Below are positions 32,693 through 40,672 of a stretch of DNA of 42,358 nt, piece after piece (position 1 is the stretch's first letter; each line of letters opens with the position of its first letter). A program made the position numbers and the translations under genes. The DNA lies in NCBI GenBank assembly GCA_019313905.1, contig JAFDAI010000010.1, positions 1 through 42,358 on the forward strand, read 5' to 3'. The DNA comes from Deltaproteobacteria bacterium (GTDB lineage Bacteria > Desulfobacterota > Syntrophia > Syntrophales > UBA2210). A model generated the notes under the pieces. The model was not told the DNA's origin, did no database searches, and saw only the letters and a program-made list of their open reading frames with translations.

Positions 32693-33169
32693 ATGAAACA
32701 TTCGCTAAAAACAGGGTTCAGCTTCGGGTTAACCTCTGCAATAATCACGACACTCGGATTGATGATAGGCCTGTATTCCGGCACAGGTTCAAAGCTTGTC
32801 GTTGTCGGCGGTATAATCACTATAGCGATAGCGGATGCATTTTCAGATGCGCTGGGCATTCACATTGCTGAAGAATCCAAGAATAAAAACACCCCCCGAG
32901 AGATATGGGAAGCGACAATCTCCACTTTTTTATTCAAATTTGTTTTTGCGCTGACATTTGTTGTTCCTGTCCTGTTGTGCTCGCTCGCAACAGCGATCAT
33001 CGTAAGTGTGGTCTGGGGATTGTCTCTATTGGGGATTCTCAGTTTTTACATGGCTAAAGAGCAAAAGGTAAAATCCTGGAAAGTAATCTCGGAACACTTG
33101 CTTATCGCGTCACTTGTCATAGTTTTAACATATTATGTCGGCATCTGGGTTGGATCAACATTCGGGTAG
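32693..33169 (+). CDS. VIT1/CCC1-like small membrane protein
   Basis: Start at 32693 is chosen for AAAGGAA at good spacing; a 38-residue longer frame lacks support. The 158-residue product begins MKHSLKTGFSFGLTSAIITTLGLMIGLYSG and has about five membrane segments. It contains GIITIAIADAFSDALGIHIAEESKNK and FALTFVVPVLL. This resembles the vacuolar iron transporter (VIT1/CCC1) fold, in which acidic residues at membrane ends bind Fe2+ or Mn2+. It is shorter than typical transporters (about 220-250) and lacks the extended cytoplasmic metal-binding helix. A metal transport role is therefore only inferred. Confidence 0.7.
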   Translation: MKHSLKTGFSFGLTSAIITTLGLMIGLYSGTGSKLVVVGGIITIAIADAFSDALGIHIAEESKNKNTPREIWEATISTFLFKFVFALTFVVPVLLCSLATAIIVSVVWGLSLLGILSFYMAKEQKVKSWKVISEHLLIASLVIVLTYYVGIWVGSTFG

Positions 33170-33376
33170 GCAATGGACAGATCATACTACAGAGATCGTA
33201 CCTGCTTTCAGATTTGCCCCTTGTCAGAGAGCAAGAACGGGCATTTTCTGGGCGGTCCATCAGGCGGTCTATACCGTCACATCGAGAAGTCCGTCAATCC
33301 ATGGCCGCTCCCGCCGTTCGGATTCAAGGTGACCTGCTTTCTGCTGAAGATCAAAAGGAGAAGACCGGAGAAAACA

Positions 33377-33405
33377 CAGTCCCCCTTTTTGATAAAGGGG
33401 GACTG
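33377..33405 (-). terminator. Palindrome / terminator downstream of the carboxyltransferase gene
   Basis: CAGTCCCCCTTT (33377-33388) pairs perfectly with AAAGGGGGACTG (33394-33405) over a 5-nt loop. It is 33 bp past the minus-strand gene's stop. This palindrome type is common as a dispersed repeat. No strong T-run follows, so its terminator role is moderate. The rest of 33170-33437 holds nothing recognisable. Confidence 0.6.
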
Positions 33406-33437
33406 AAGAACTTCTACGGCAATACTGGTCGGACTCA

Positions 33438-34979
33438 CTAAAATTTTGTCGGCCAATTTGCAAGCCGATGTTTTCCGATACCCTTATCTTTTGAATCGCG
33501 AATAATACTCAACACATTAACCAGATAATCACGGGTATCAAGGGGATGTATAACATCCTGCACACCATAGCCTTTCGCTGCGGCATAAGCAGTCGTGTCA
33601 GCTCTCAATTGTTCAATCAATTTTTCCCTTTCTTCTGCCAGGAGATTTCCAAATACAACATCTGCTCCAATCTCAGGATCCATAAACCCGATTTCAGCTG
33701 TGGGCCACGCCACCATAAAGTCACATCCTGAGCCCAGAGCGCACATGTTTATAAGCGCCTGTCCGTATCCCTTTCGTATAATCATGACGATTCTCGGAAC
33801 CGTTATCTGAAAAAGGCATTGCAGGTTATTGACAACTTTGGCGCCCACTTTCTTAAGTTCCGCATCCTTACCGGTAAGATGGCCGGGGGAATCAACAAGG
33901 AATATAAGGGGGATATTGAAAGAATCACAGAGACACTGAAAACTTGTCTGCTTGTTCAGAGCATCTGTATCCGTAGCGCCGGCATTAAACAGCGGATTAC
34001 TCGCGATAAATCCGACCACCTCTCCATTGATTCTGGCAAGACAGGTAATGAGCATCTTTCCAAAATCGGGCTTTAGTTCAAGATATTCTCCACCATCTAC
34101 AATACAACCTATAATCCTGCGCATATCGTAACCACGCTTTCGATTATCGGGAAAAATTTTGAGAATCTGCTCTACACGCTCGTCCGAGCCATCGGGAACA
34201 GGTCGTTTGGGCGGCAGTTCCTGATTGTTGGCTGGCATATAATCAAGATATTTTTTTATGATTCTGAAACAATCTTCTTCATCTTCAGCAACCTGATCAT
34301 TCATGCCCGTCAGTTTCGCGTGAACTTCCCAGCCTCCCATCTCTTCAGCCGTATAAGTCTGCCCTATGGCCTTTTCAAGAGCCCTGGGTCCTGAAACGCA
34401 AATGGCGCTTCCCTTCACCTGAACAACAAAATCTGCCGTACACGCCTCAAAATCAGCTACGCCATAGCACTCTCCCATTGCCGCCATCACAAAAGGGCAT
34501 TCCCGAAAATTGGTATATTCAGCCCAGTGCATGTCAGAACCAGCTCCACCACTCATGATTTTCTCAGCACCCTGCACGTCGGGCATTCTTGCCCCTCCGG
34601 CTTCTCCCAGCCAGATCAGGGGTATTCCATATTCACGCACCTGAGCCTTGAAAAGAAGCATCTTTTTCAGATTTACCAATGCGTTAGTAGATGCCAACAC
34701 TGTAAAGTCATTGACTATAACAGCAACCCTGCGCCCATTCACGTAGCCATAACCGCAAATCAGGCTATCCGCGGGAGTTTTATCCTCCATACCCGGCATA
34801 TCCGATGTACAAAAAGCGCCCAATTCCATAAATGTGCCGGGATCGAGCAGTTTGTCTATACGCTCCCTCGCAGTTAATCTGCCCTTGTCATGCTGCCGCT
34901 GAATCTTTTGCGGCCCGCCCTGTGCAAGTGTTTTCTTCTTTCGTATCTCAAGCTCTTCAAATATTTTTTCAAAAGCCAT
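33438..34979 (-). CDS. Acyl-CoA carboxylase carboxyltransferase subunit (PccB/MmdA family)
   Basis: A 513-residue biotin-dependent carboxyltransferase with two crotonase-fold halves. Family marks are KGRLTARERIDKLLDPGTFMELG, LGEAGGARMPDVQG, PLIFLVDSPGHLTGKDAE and RKGYGQALINMCALGSGCDFMVAWPTAEIGFMDPEIGADVVFG. This length and C-terminus fit propionyl-/methylmalonyl-CoA carboxyltransferases. Substrate cannot be set, since no biotin carboxylase, biotin carrier or decarboxylase membrane subunit is encoded nearby. AAGGG precedes the ATG. A terminator-like hairpin separates it from the CoA-ligase gene upstream. Confidence 0.88.
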   Translation of the reverse strand: MAFEKIFEELEIRKKKTLAQGGPQKIQRQHDKGRLTARERIDKLLDPGTFMELGAFCTSDMPGMEDKTPADSLICGYGYVNGRRVAVIVNDFTVLASTNALVNLKKMLLFKAQVREYGIPLIWLGEAGGARMPDVQGAEKIMSGGAGSDMHWAEYTNFRECPFVMAAMGECYGVADFEACTADFVVQVKGSAICVSGPRALEKAIGQTYTAEEMGGWEVHAKLTGMNDQVAEDEEDCFRIIKKYLDYMPANNQELPPKRPVPDGSDERVEQILKIFPDNRKRGYDMRRIIGCIVDGGEYLELKPDFGKMLITCLARINGEVVGFIASNPLFNAGATDTDALNKQTSFQCLCDSFNIPLIFLVDSPGHLTGKDAELKKVGAKVVNNLQCLFQITVPRIVMIIRKGYGQALINMCALGSGCDFMVAWPTAEIGFMDPEIGADVVFGNLLAEEREKLIEQLRADTTAYAAAKGYGVQDVIHPLDTRDYLVNVLSIIRDSKDKGIGKHRLANWPTKF

Positions 34980-35010
34980 TACTAATATCCCTTCTTTAAA
35001 ATAGCTAAAA

Positions 35011-35055
35011 GAAGGCCAACTGTATGAATAACTTCAGATCAACAAGTTGGCCTTC
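35011..35055 (-). terminator. Rho-independent terminator of the PaaK-like gene
   Basis: GAAGGCCAACT (35011-35021) pairs perfectly with AGTTGGCCTTC (35045-35055) across a 23-nt loop. On the minus strand the stem is followed by CTTTTAG, so transcription from the ligase gene should end before the carboxyltransferase gene. Confidence 0.7.
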
Positions 35056-35103
35056 CGTCTGAGAAACAAGAATATGGTGCCGGTTTTCCTGCTATGTCAC
35101 GGG

Positions 35104-36465
35104 TTAATATTTCTTTTCAAACAGTATAGGTTTCCTTACCGGTCTTTCAAGTGTTTCCGGTGGTACCCACTCGAAGGTTGGACTTATTCTCAGTTCCGTT
35201 TTCATTGCATTTTTTATTTCCTTACCCAGCTCTTCGAGCTTATCCTTTATGCCTTCACCGTATTCAAGTTTTATTATCAATTTGGTTATTCTCGGCGACG
35301 GATCTTCTCTGATTACTCTCATATGTCCTGTTACCCTGGGCACAAATTGCTGCAATTTTTTATGTATCGCCCCGGCAAATACATTGACCCCCTTTACAGT
35401 GATCATATCGTCCGCGCGCCCGACAGGTTTGACTCTGTATCCCTTGAAGCCACATCCGGGACATTCAGAGGTGAAAACTTCCACGATATCGCCAGTTGCG
35501 TATCTCAGATACGGCGCAGCCTTCTTTCTAAGATGGGTACCGACAATCTCTCCGACCGCTCCATCCTTGATCTCAATCGGTTCCTTCGTCACAGGATCAA
35601 CCAGATCTTCTCCCGTTAGATCCCAATCCTCAGCGAAATTGTGAAGGCCGTGATATTCATCCGAATTGCAGGAGATCGCGATATTGAGGAGCGAAGGTCC
35701 CCACCAGTCATACCACCGACATCCGTAGGCATCTTCTACCTTTTTTTTCAACTCAGGAATTCCACAGCCCATTTCCCCCGTAAGAAGCAGACACTTAAAC
35801 CCAAGATCCCTAGGATCCATGCCGAGATGATTTTTCAGCAAATCAGCATAAAAATCGACAATCGCTGCACCAGTGTACCAGAAGGTAGGTTTTGTCCATT
35901 TCACCATCTCAAATGCCGGCTCCGGTCCAAGCCTTATGTCAATGGGAAGCGGGAGAATACCTGACTTCTCAACCCCGGGAAGTATCGCTGAAGTCGCATA
36001 AACACCAAGTGGATATAAGAAAAAAGCCCTGTCCCCTTTTCCCAGCCCTACAAGTTTATGCATAAATACGACAGAATCGGTGACAAAGTCCTGATCCTCT
36101 TTAGTCTGGGTGTACGGATAGGTCGGATGTCCCGTGGTTCCTGAAGTGCCTCCAGTGGAAACTACATCCGCCGGGTCACAGCAAAGATGCAGCCCAAAAG
36201 GATGCCCATATTTTTCCAAGGATGCTTCCATGCTCTGCCGTTCCCGGTCTTTATCCATAAAGATGGGCAGTTTCCGCAGATCCTCAATAGTCTTTATATC
36301 TCCGGGCTCCGCGCCACATTCCTTGAAACGCAACTGATAATATTCGGGTGAGTTATCATACATGTACGCGATTGATTGCCGAAGCAGTTTCTCTTTACGA
36401 ACTTTTCTTTCATCAAAACTCATGTCGTTTAATTCTTCCGGATATAATCTTATCTTGCCTACCAT
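35104..36465 (-). CDS. Phenylacetate-CoA ligase family (PaaK-like) AMP-forming enzyme
   Basis: An adenylate-forming ligase of 453 residues, typical for the PaaK branch, activating an aromatic or other carboxylic acid with ATP and CoA. Motifs are the phosphate-binding STGGTSGTTGHPTY, WWGPSL, RYATGDIVEVF and RADDMITVKGVNVFAGAIHKKL. A CxxC-containing segment (SECPGCGFKGYRVKP) lies in the C-terminal region. An excellent AAGGAGG precedes the ATG. Its neighbour is a carboxyltransferase rather than the aerobic paa genes, consistent with anaerobic aromatic or dicarboxylic acid use. The substrate is not predictable. Confidence 0.88.
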   Translation of the reverse strand: MVGKIRLYPEELNDMSFDERKVRKEKLLRQSIAYMYDNSPEYYQLRFKECGAEPGDIKTIEDLRKLPIFMDKDRERQSMEASLEKYGHPFGLHLCCDPADVVSTGGTSGTTGHPTYPYTQTKEDQDFVTDSVVFMHKLVGLGKGDRAFFLYPLGVYATSAILPGVEKSGILPLPIDIRLGPEPAFEMVKWTKPTFWYTGAAIVDFYADLLKNHLGMDPRDLGFKCLLLTGEMGCGIPELKKKVEDAYGCRWYDWWGPSLLNIAISCNSDEYHGLHNFAEDWDLTGEDLVDPVTKEPIEIKDGAVGEIVGTHLRKKAAPYLRYATGDIVEVFTSECPGCGFKGYRVKPVGRADDMITVKGVNVFAGAIHKKLQQFVPRVTGHMRVIREDPSPRITKLIIKLEYGEGIKDKLEELGKEIKNAMKTELRISPTFEWVPPETLERPVRKPILFEKKY

Positions 36466-36479
36466 TTCTAACCTCCTTA

Positions 36480-36942
36480 GTTTAGTGTCCCTTTCGGGAA
36501 TGGTTGAAACTCCTCACCTTATGGTCGAGGATAGGTCGGTTTAAACAGATTTTAAAGCAAACATACACTACTTTCTGCCTTTCAGAAAGTTTTTTCCGTA
36601 ACCGGCAACATGTCTGCAAAATCCCTGCTCCGATTTCGGCCTCAGCAATCCTTTATCCATATACCGCTTGACAAAATCAGGATTCCTCGTCGCCTGAGGA
36701 TTATTATTCTCCTTCGCCCAGTACTCGGAAATGATCTATACGGTACTCAGACCGGCCGTGGCCCCGGTTCATGGGGTATTATAAAAAATCAATATTGATT
36801 TCATTGCTAGAAAGTCGCGAGAAATCACTTTTATGTACCCCCCTGACGATAATCATACGTCAAAAAGAGCAAGTTGTGGTATAGTCCGCCGCGTGACTCC
36901 TGATACAGGAAAAAAACCATCACACAGAGAAGGATGACGTGC
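36480..36942. other. Intergenic region with a possible C-terminal gene fragment
   Basis: On the minus strand 36735-36568 reads IISEYWAKENNNPQATRNPDFVKRYMDKGLLRPKSEQGF...FLKGRK and stops, with no start codon or RBS. It looks more protein-like than chance and may be the tail of a lost gene; I do not recognise the family. The leader of the PaaK-like gene (36480-36530) holds a small TCCC-GAAA-GGGA hairpin. Confidence 0.35.
36877..36885 (+). promoter_or_regulatory. Predicted extended -10 promoter of the DEAD-box helicase gene
   Basis: TGGTATAGT is an extended -10 (TG-N-TATAGT) 57 bp before the start codon. The -35 region at the right distance is weak. A small CCTGATACAGG hairpin lies in the leader. 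Confidence 0.45.
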
Positions 36943-38319
36943 ATGAAATTTGACATATTAAAAGGCCTGAAATTTCTTATAACTTCCATTTCAGGAAAGA
37001 AAGGGCAACAGCGCCTAGCAGAGAAGAAAAAAATACACCCAGTCGAGAAAAGGAAAAAGGGATCAGCAGGAAAAAAGAGAGGAGATTCGGAAGAGAAAGA
37101 GAGGGGGCGCACACAGTTCCGTGAACTTGGACTTCCTTCACAAGTCCTCAATGCAATCGAGAAGATTGGGTATGAGGAAATGACCCCAATTCAGGAGGCT
37201 ACCTATTCTATTATTACCTCGGGACAGGATCTCTGCGCCCTCGCGGAAACGGGATCGGGGAAGACAGCCGCATGCTCGATTCCCCTTGTTCAGAAAATCA
37301 ATATCTCGGAAAACACCATCCAGGGTCTGGTAATTGTTCCTACCCGTGAATTATGCCTTCAGTATGTGGATGAAATCGAAAAGATCGGTGCCGGGGCTGG
37401 GGTGGTCTCATTCGCCGTTTTCGGCGGATTCAGCAAGGAGATTCAGGTCGCCAAGATAAAACACAAGGTACATATCCTCGTCGCGACGCCGGGACGACTC
37501 ATCGATCTTTTGTATGACGGAGCTGTTAGCCTGTCAAATGTGAAATGCGTCGTCCTCGATGAAGCGGACGAACTCTTAAAGGAAGGGTTCCTCGAAGACA
37601 TCGAGTTTATTATGTCCTGCATGATAAATAAGCATCAGACGCTTCTCTTCGCCGCGACAATGGATGATGACATCACAAAGCTCTCTCATGATTATCTACG
37701 GGATCCCGAATATATCTCTCTTATAAAAAAGAGGTCGGCGCCGGTAAGCATCGAACACTATTTCGCCTATCTCCAACCGTATCGCAAGGAAGCGGAACTC
37801 ATAAAATATCTTGAGTCAGAAGATGTAAATCAGGTGATCATTTTCTGCAACGCCCGCCACAGGGTTGACAAGTTATTCCGCGATATGCGGAAACACTATA
37901 AAGATATCGAGTACATACACGCCGGGCTCAGTCAGAACAAGCGTTCTTCCATATTCAGGCAGTTCAAAACAAAGAAACTTCGCTACCTCATTGCCACAGA
38001 TGTCGCCGGAAGAGGACTTGATTTTACACATGTATCCCATGTGGTAAACTGGGATTTACCATGGGATGGAACACAATATACTCACCGTACCGGTCGTTCC
38101 GGACGAATGGGGAGAAGAGGCCAGGCTTTTACCCTTGTGACCAAGCGTGACCTTCCCAAGCTTCGTGAAATTATCCGCAAGAAGAAGATTACCCCCCGCT
38201 GGATCGGGAAAGACCCGCTTAAGGAAGATAAATTAATCCCGAAGGAAAACCCTAAAACGAAAAAAAGGCCCTATCGGAACTACAGAGGGAAAAAAGAAAA
38301 GATGGTGAACCGGAAATAA
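36943..38319 (+). CDS. DEAD-box ATP-dependent RNA helicase
   Basis: Start at 36943 is preferred over 36934, whose ATG overlaps the AAGGA ribosome binding site. The 458-residue protein has a very basic N-terminal extension (about residues 15-55, K/R/E-rich). The helicase core follows: Q motif region FRELGLPSQVLNAIEKIGYEEMTPIQ, motif I AETGSGKT, PTREL, TPGR, DEAD, motif III as AAT instead of SAT, and motifs IV-VI ending HRTGRSGRMGRRG. The tail is again basic (KKRPYRNYRGKKEKMVNRK). Such enzymes remodel rRNA or mRNA, often in the cold. It resembles the RhlB/RhlE class but cannot be assigned further. Confidence 0.92.
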   Translation: MKFDILKGLKFLITSISGKKGQQRLAEKKKIHPVEKRKKGSAGKKRGDSEEKERGRTQFRELGLPSQVLNAIEKIGYEEMTPIQEATYSIITSGQDLCALAETGSGKTAACSIPLVQKINISENTIQGLVIVPTRELCLQYVDEIEKIGAGAGVVSFAVFGGFSKEIQVAKIKHKVHILVATPGRLIDLLYDGAVSLSNVKCVVLDEADELLKEGFLEDIEFIMSCMINKHQTLLFAATMDDDITKLSHDYLRDPEYISLIKKRSAPVSIEHYFAYLQPYRKEAELIKYLESEDVNQVIIFCNARHRVDKLFRDMRKHYKDIEYIHAGLSQNKRSSIFRQFKTKKLRYLIATDVAGRGLDFTHVSHVVNWDLPWDGTQYTHRTGRSGRMGRRGQAFTLVTKRDLPKLREIIRKKKITPRWIGKDPLKEDKLIPKENPKTKKRPYRNYRGKKEKMVNRK

Positions 38320-38404
38320 TGAATCTGGTGCGAGGTCAGGTCTGCGTTTGATCCTTCCCCGGAATCACAGTTTCTGCTTATCAAACCAGGATCCCTTTGT
38401 TTTC

Positions 38405-38433
38405 TTGACATTACGACATTTAACTGGTATGAC
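38405..38433 (+). promoter_or_regulatory. Predicted sigma-70 promoter of the fadR-type operon
   Basis: A perfect -35 TTGACA (38405-38410), a 17-nt spacer and -10 TATGAC (38428-38433). AGAGGAG (38442-38448) then leads to the ATG at 38458. The -10 lies inside the predicted FadR operator. Confidence 0.65.
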
Positions 38434-38443
38434 CTCTTACCAG
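38422..38443 (+). promoter_or_regulatory. Predicted FadR operator overlapping the promoter
   Basis: AACTGGTATGACCTCTT (38422-38438) matches the E. coli FadR box AGCTGGTCCGAYNTGTT at 13 of 17 positions, counting Y and N as matches. It also forms an outer inverted repeat, CTGGTA / TACCAG (38424-38429 with 38438-38443). Binding here would block the -10, implying negative autoregulation. Confidence 0.6.
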
Positions 38444-38457
38444 AGGAGTTCTGCGCG

Positions 38458-39165
38458 ATGAAATCAAAAAAACCCTTTCACCCTGCCAGGCACACGGAAT
38501 ACAGACTGGTCACGTCCATACTTGACGGCACTTATCCGCCGGGGTCAAGTCTTCCGAATGAAAGATCGTTTGCGAAGCAGATCGGGGTAACGAGACCAAC
38601 TCTCAGGGAAACTCTCCAGCGTCTCGCGGCCGAGGGATGGGTTACTATCCGGCACGGAAAGTCCACCGTGGTTAACGATTACTGGAAGGAAGGCGGCTTG
38701 GGTCTGCTCAGTTCCCTTGCAAAGTATGGAGAATCTCTTCCCAATGGATTTATCACCCGCCTCCTTGAGTTCAGGGTCGTCCTGATTCCCCCCATTGCCC
38801 GTCTTGCCATCGCCAGTTCACCCGGGGTCTTCCGGGAATATCTCAATCTTTTCAGTAACCTGGGGGACGATGCGCCGGCTTTCGCAGACTATGACTGGAA
38901 TTTGCAGATATTATTCGTCAGGCATTCCGGAAACCCGATATATCCCCTGATTCTCAACGATTTCTCCTCCATTTTTAAGGTCATGGCGCTTCGCTACTTC
39001 AGCCTGGAAGAGGGAAGAGAGTCATCCCGCGATTACTATCTTCAACTTCTGCGTTCGATCGAGCAGGAAAAAGGAGACGCCGAGCAAATTGTCCGCTCGG
39101 TTCTGGAAAAGAGTATCAACATCTGGAAAAATGTAAGTAAATACAATAAACAAGTTGAGGGTTAA
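38458..39165 (+). CDS. fadR: FadR-type GntR-family transcriptional regulator
   Basis: A 235-residue protein that aligns along its length with E. coli FadR (239 residues). The GntR winged helix includes DGTYPPGSSLPNERSFAKQIGVTRPTLRETLQRLAAEGWVTIRHGKSTVVNDYW, keeping the R, T-R, R and H residues that contact DNA. The FadR_C ligand domain follows (DYDWNLQILFVRHSGNPIYPLILNDF...SINIWKNVSK), with the acyl-CoA-site Ser and Trp of the last helix retained. E. coli FadR releases DNA on binding long-chain acyl-CoA. Here the genes behind it are glycerol-3-phosphate dehydrogenase and an FGGY kinase, so it may tie glycerolipid or glycerol use to acyl-CoA level. The ligand is inferred. Confidence 0.88.
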   Translation: MKSKKPFHPARHTEYRLVTSILDGTYPPGSSLPNERSFAKQIGVTRPTLRETLQRLAAEGWVTIRHGKSTVVNDYWKEGGLGLLSSLAKYGESLPNGFITRLLEFRVVLIPPIARLAIASSPGVFREYLNLFSNLGDDAPAFADYDWNLQILFVRHSGNPIYPLILNDFSSIFKVMALRYFSLEEGRESSRDYYLQLLRSIEQEKGDAEQIVRSVLEKSINIWKNVSKYNKQVEG

Positions 39166-39169
39166 GAAA

Positions 39170-40634
39170 ATGGGAATAGAAAATTTAAGAGAAGATTGGG
39201 ATCTGATCATAATAGGAGGAGGCATAACGGGGGCCGGCGTCTTCAGAGAAGCCACCCGCATGGGTCTTAACGTGCTCCTTGTGGAACGGATGGATTTCGC
39301 ATGGGGGACATCGAGCCGTTCCACAAAACTGGTCCACGGCGGCCTGCGCTACCTCAAGGATGGCCACCCACTCCTGACAAAGACGTCCGTTGAAGAACGT
39401 GAGCGCATGCTCAAAGAAGCGCCCGGACTGGTTGAGCAGATAGGCTTTCTCCTGCCCGTTTACAGGGGCATATCACCCGGCAAATGGACACTTGATATCG
39501 GCCTTATCCTCTACGATCTCATGGCGCATGAAAAACAACACCGGTTTTACGACACCAAAGAGTTCTCCGCCCTTACACCCCATCTTAAAAGAAAGGGACT
39601 TGCGGGAGGCTTCCGCTTTTTTGACGCCCAGGTTGACGATGCAAGACTTGTTAGTGATAGAAGATACAGAAACTCTGGAGGAAAAGACTCTCTCTACGGG
39701 TACTGTTATCAACGCAACCGGCGCCTGGGGAGAAGAACTGCATCCCTCACCTGATCGAAAGCGGCACCTCCGCCCCCTGCGGGGAAGTCATCTTGTCTTT
39801 CCTCATTCCGTTATTCCCATCGACAAGGCAGTAACTATTGTTCATCCCGCCGATAACAGACCTGTATTCGCAATCCCGTGGGAAGGGGCAGTGCTCGTCG
39901 GAACCACCGATGTAGACCACAGGGAAGACATACAAAAAGAGCCTTCTATTACAGAAGAAGAAATATCATACCTGCTGGAAGCCATTCAGCTGTTTTTCCC
40001 CTCCCTTGATGTATCGGTGGATAATTGCATATCAACATTTGCCGGCATCAGACCCGTGCTCAGCGAAGGCATCCTTTCTCCCTCGGAAGAATCACGCGAT
40101 TATGTTGTCTGGAAGGATAAGGGCCTCGTTACCGTAACGGGTGGAAAACTGACAACATTTCGAAAGATGGCATGGGATACCCTTAAGGCAGCCAAATCGT
40201 TCCTGCCGCCGGTTCGATTTATCGGGAGAAGCGATCCGGTCTTTTCCCCCGTGCCCGACACAATCCCGGAAGAAGATTTCGGGCTGTCCGCAGAAACCTG
40301 GCGGCGACTCTACGGCCGGTATGGAGAAGCCGCGAACGAACTTGTAAAAACGGCCGCAATCGACGACCTCACACTCATTCCGGGCACTTTTACACTATGG
40401 GCGGAATTACCCTTCACGGCAAGGCATGAACAGGTAAAACACCTTTCCGATCTTCTCCTGAGGAGAGTGCGCATAGGGCTCTTGACGCCCATGGGAGGTA
40501 AAGAGTATATTAAACGCGTGCAGAAACTGTGTGAATCGTCGCTACCGTGGGATAGAAAACGCTGGAAACAGGAAATAAGGGATTATCTTGACCTGTGGAG
40601 ACAAGCCTATTCGCTCCCGGACAAGAAAAAATAG
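39170..40634 (+). pseudogene. glpD: Glycerol-3-phosphate dehydrogenase (GlpD), broken by an out-of-frame internal deletion
   Basis: An FAD enzyme oxidising glycerol-3-phosphate to dihydroxyacetone phosphate at the membrane. The 5' frame (start 39170, GAGGG upstream) carries the dinucleotide fold DLIIIGGGITGAGVFREATRMGLNVLLVE, TSSRSTKLVHGGLRYL and FFDAQVDDARLV, then leaves the family and stops at 39754. The rest continues one frame over, from VIEDTETLEEKTLSTGTVINATGAW to 40634. It includes PLRGSHLVF, GTTDVDH, STFAGIRPVL, VTVTGGKLTTFR and a DAO_C-type C-terminus. Against intact GlpD the join near 39645-39656 lacks about 35-40 residues that normally follow DDARLV. Neither half should be active alone. 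The 3' half has an ATG at 39492, but without family sequence until after the junction. Confidence 0.8.
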
Positions 40635-40672
40635 GGATCATAACAAGAAACCAGCACCGGGGGGTATATACC

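Noticed and set aside
33173-33406. 77-codon plus-strand frame after the VIT-like gene
   Set aside because: No ribosome binding site, no family resemblance, and its 3' part is the dispersed CCCCCTTT palindrome.
39155-39169. Upstream TTG start for glpD
   Set aside because: It overlaps the end of fadR and the GAGGG that serves the ATG at 39170.
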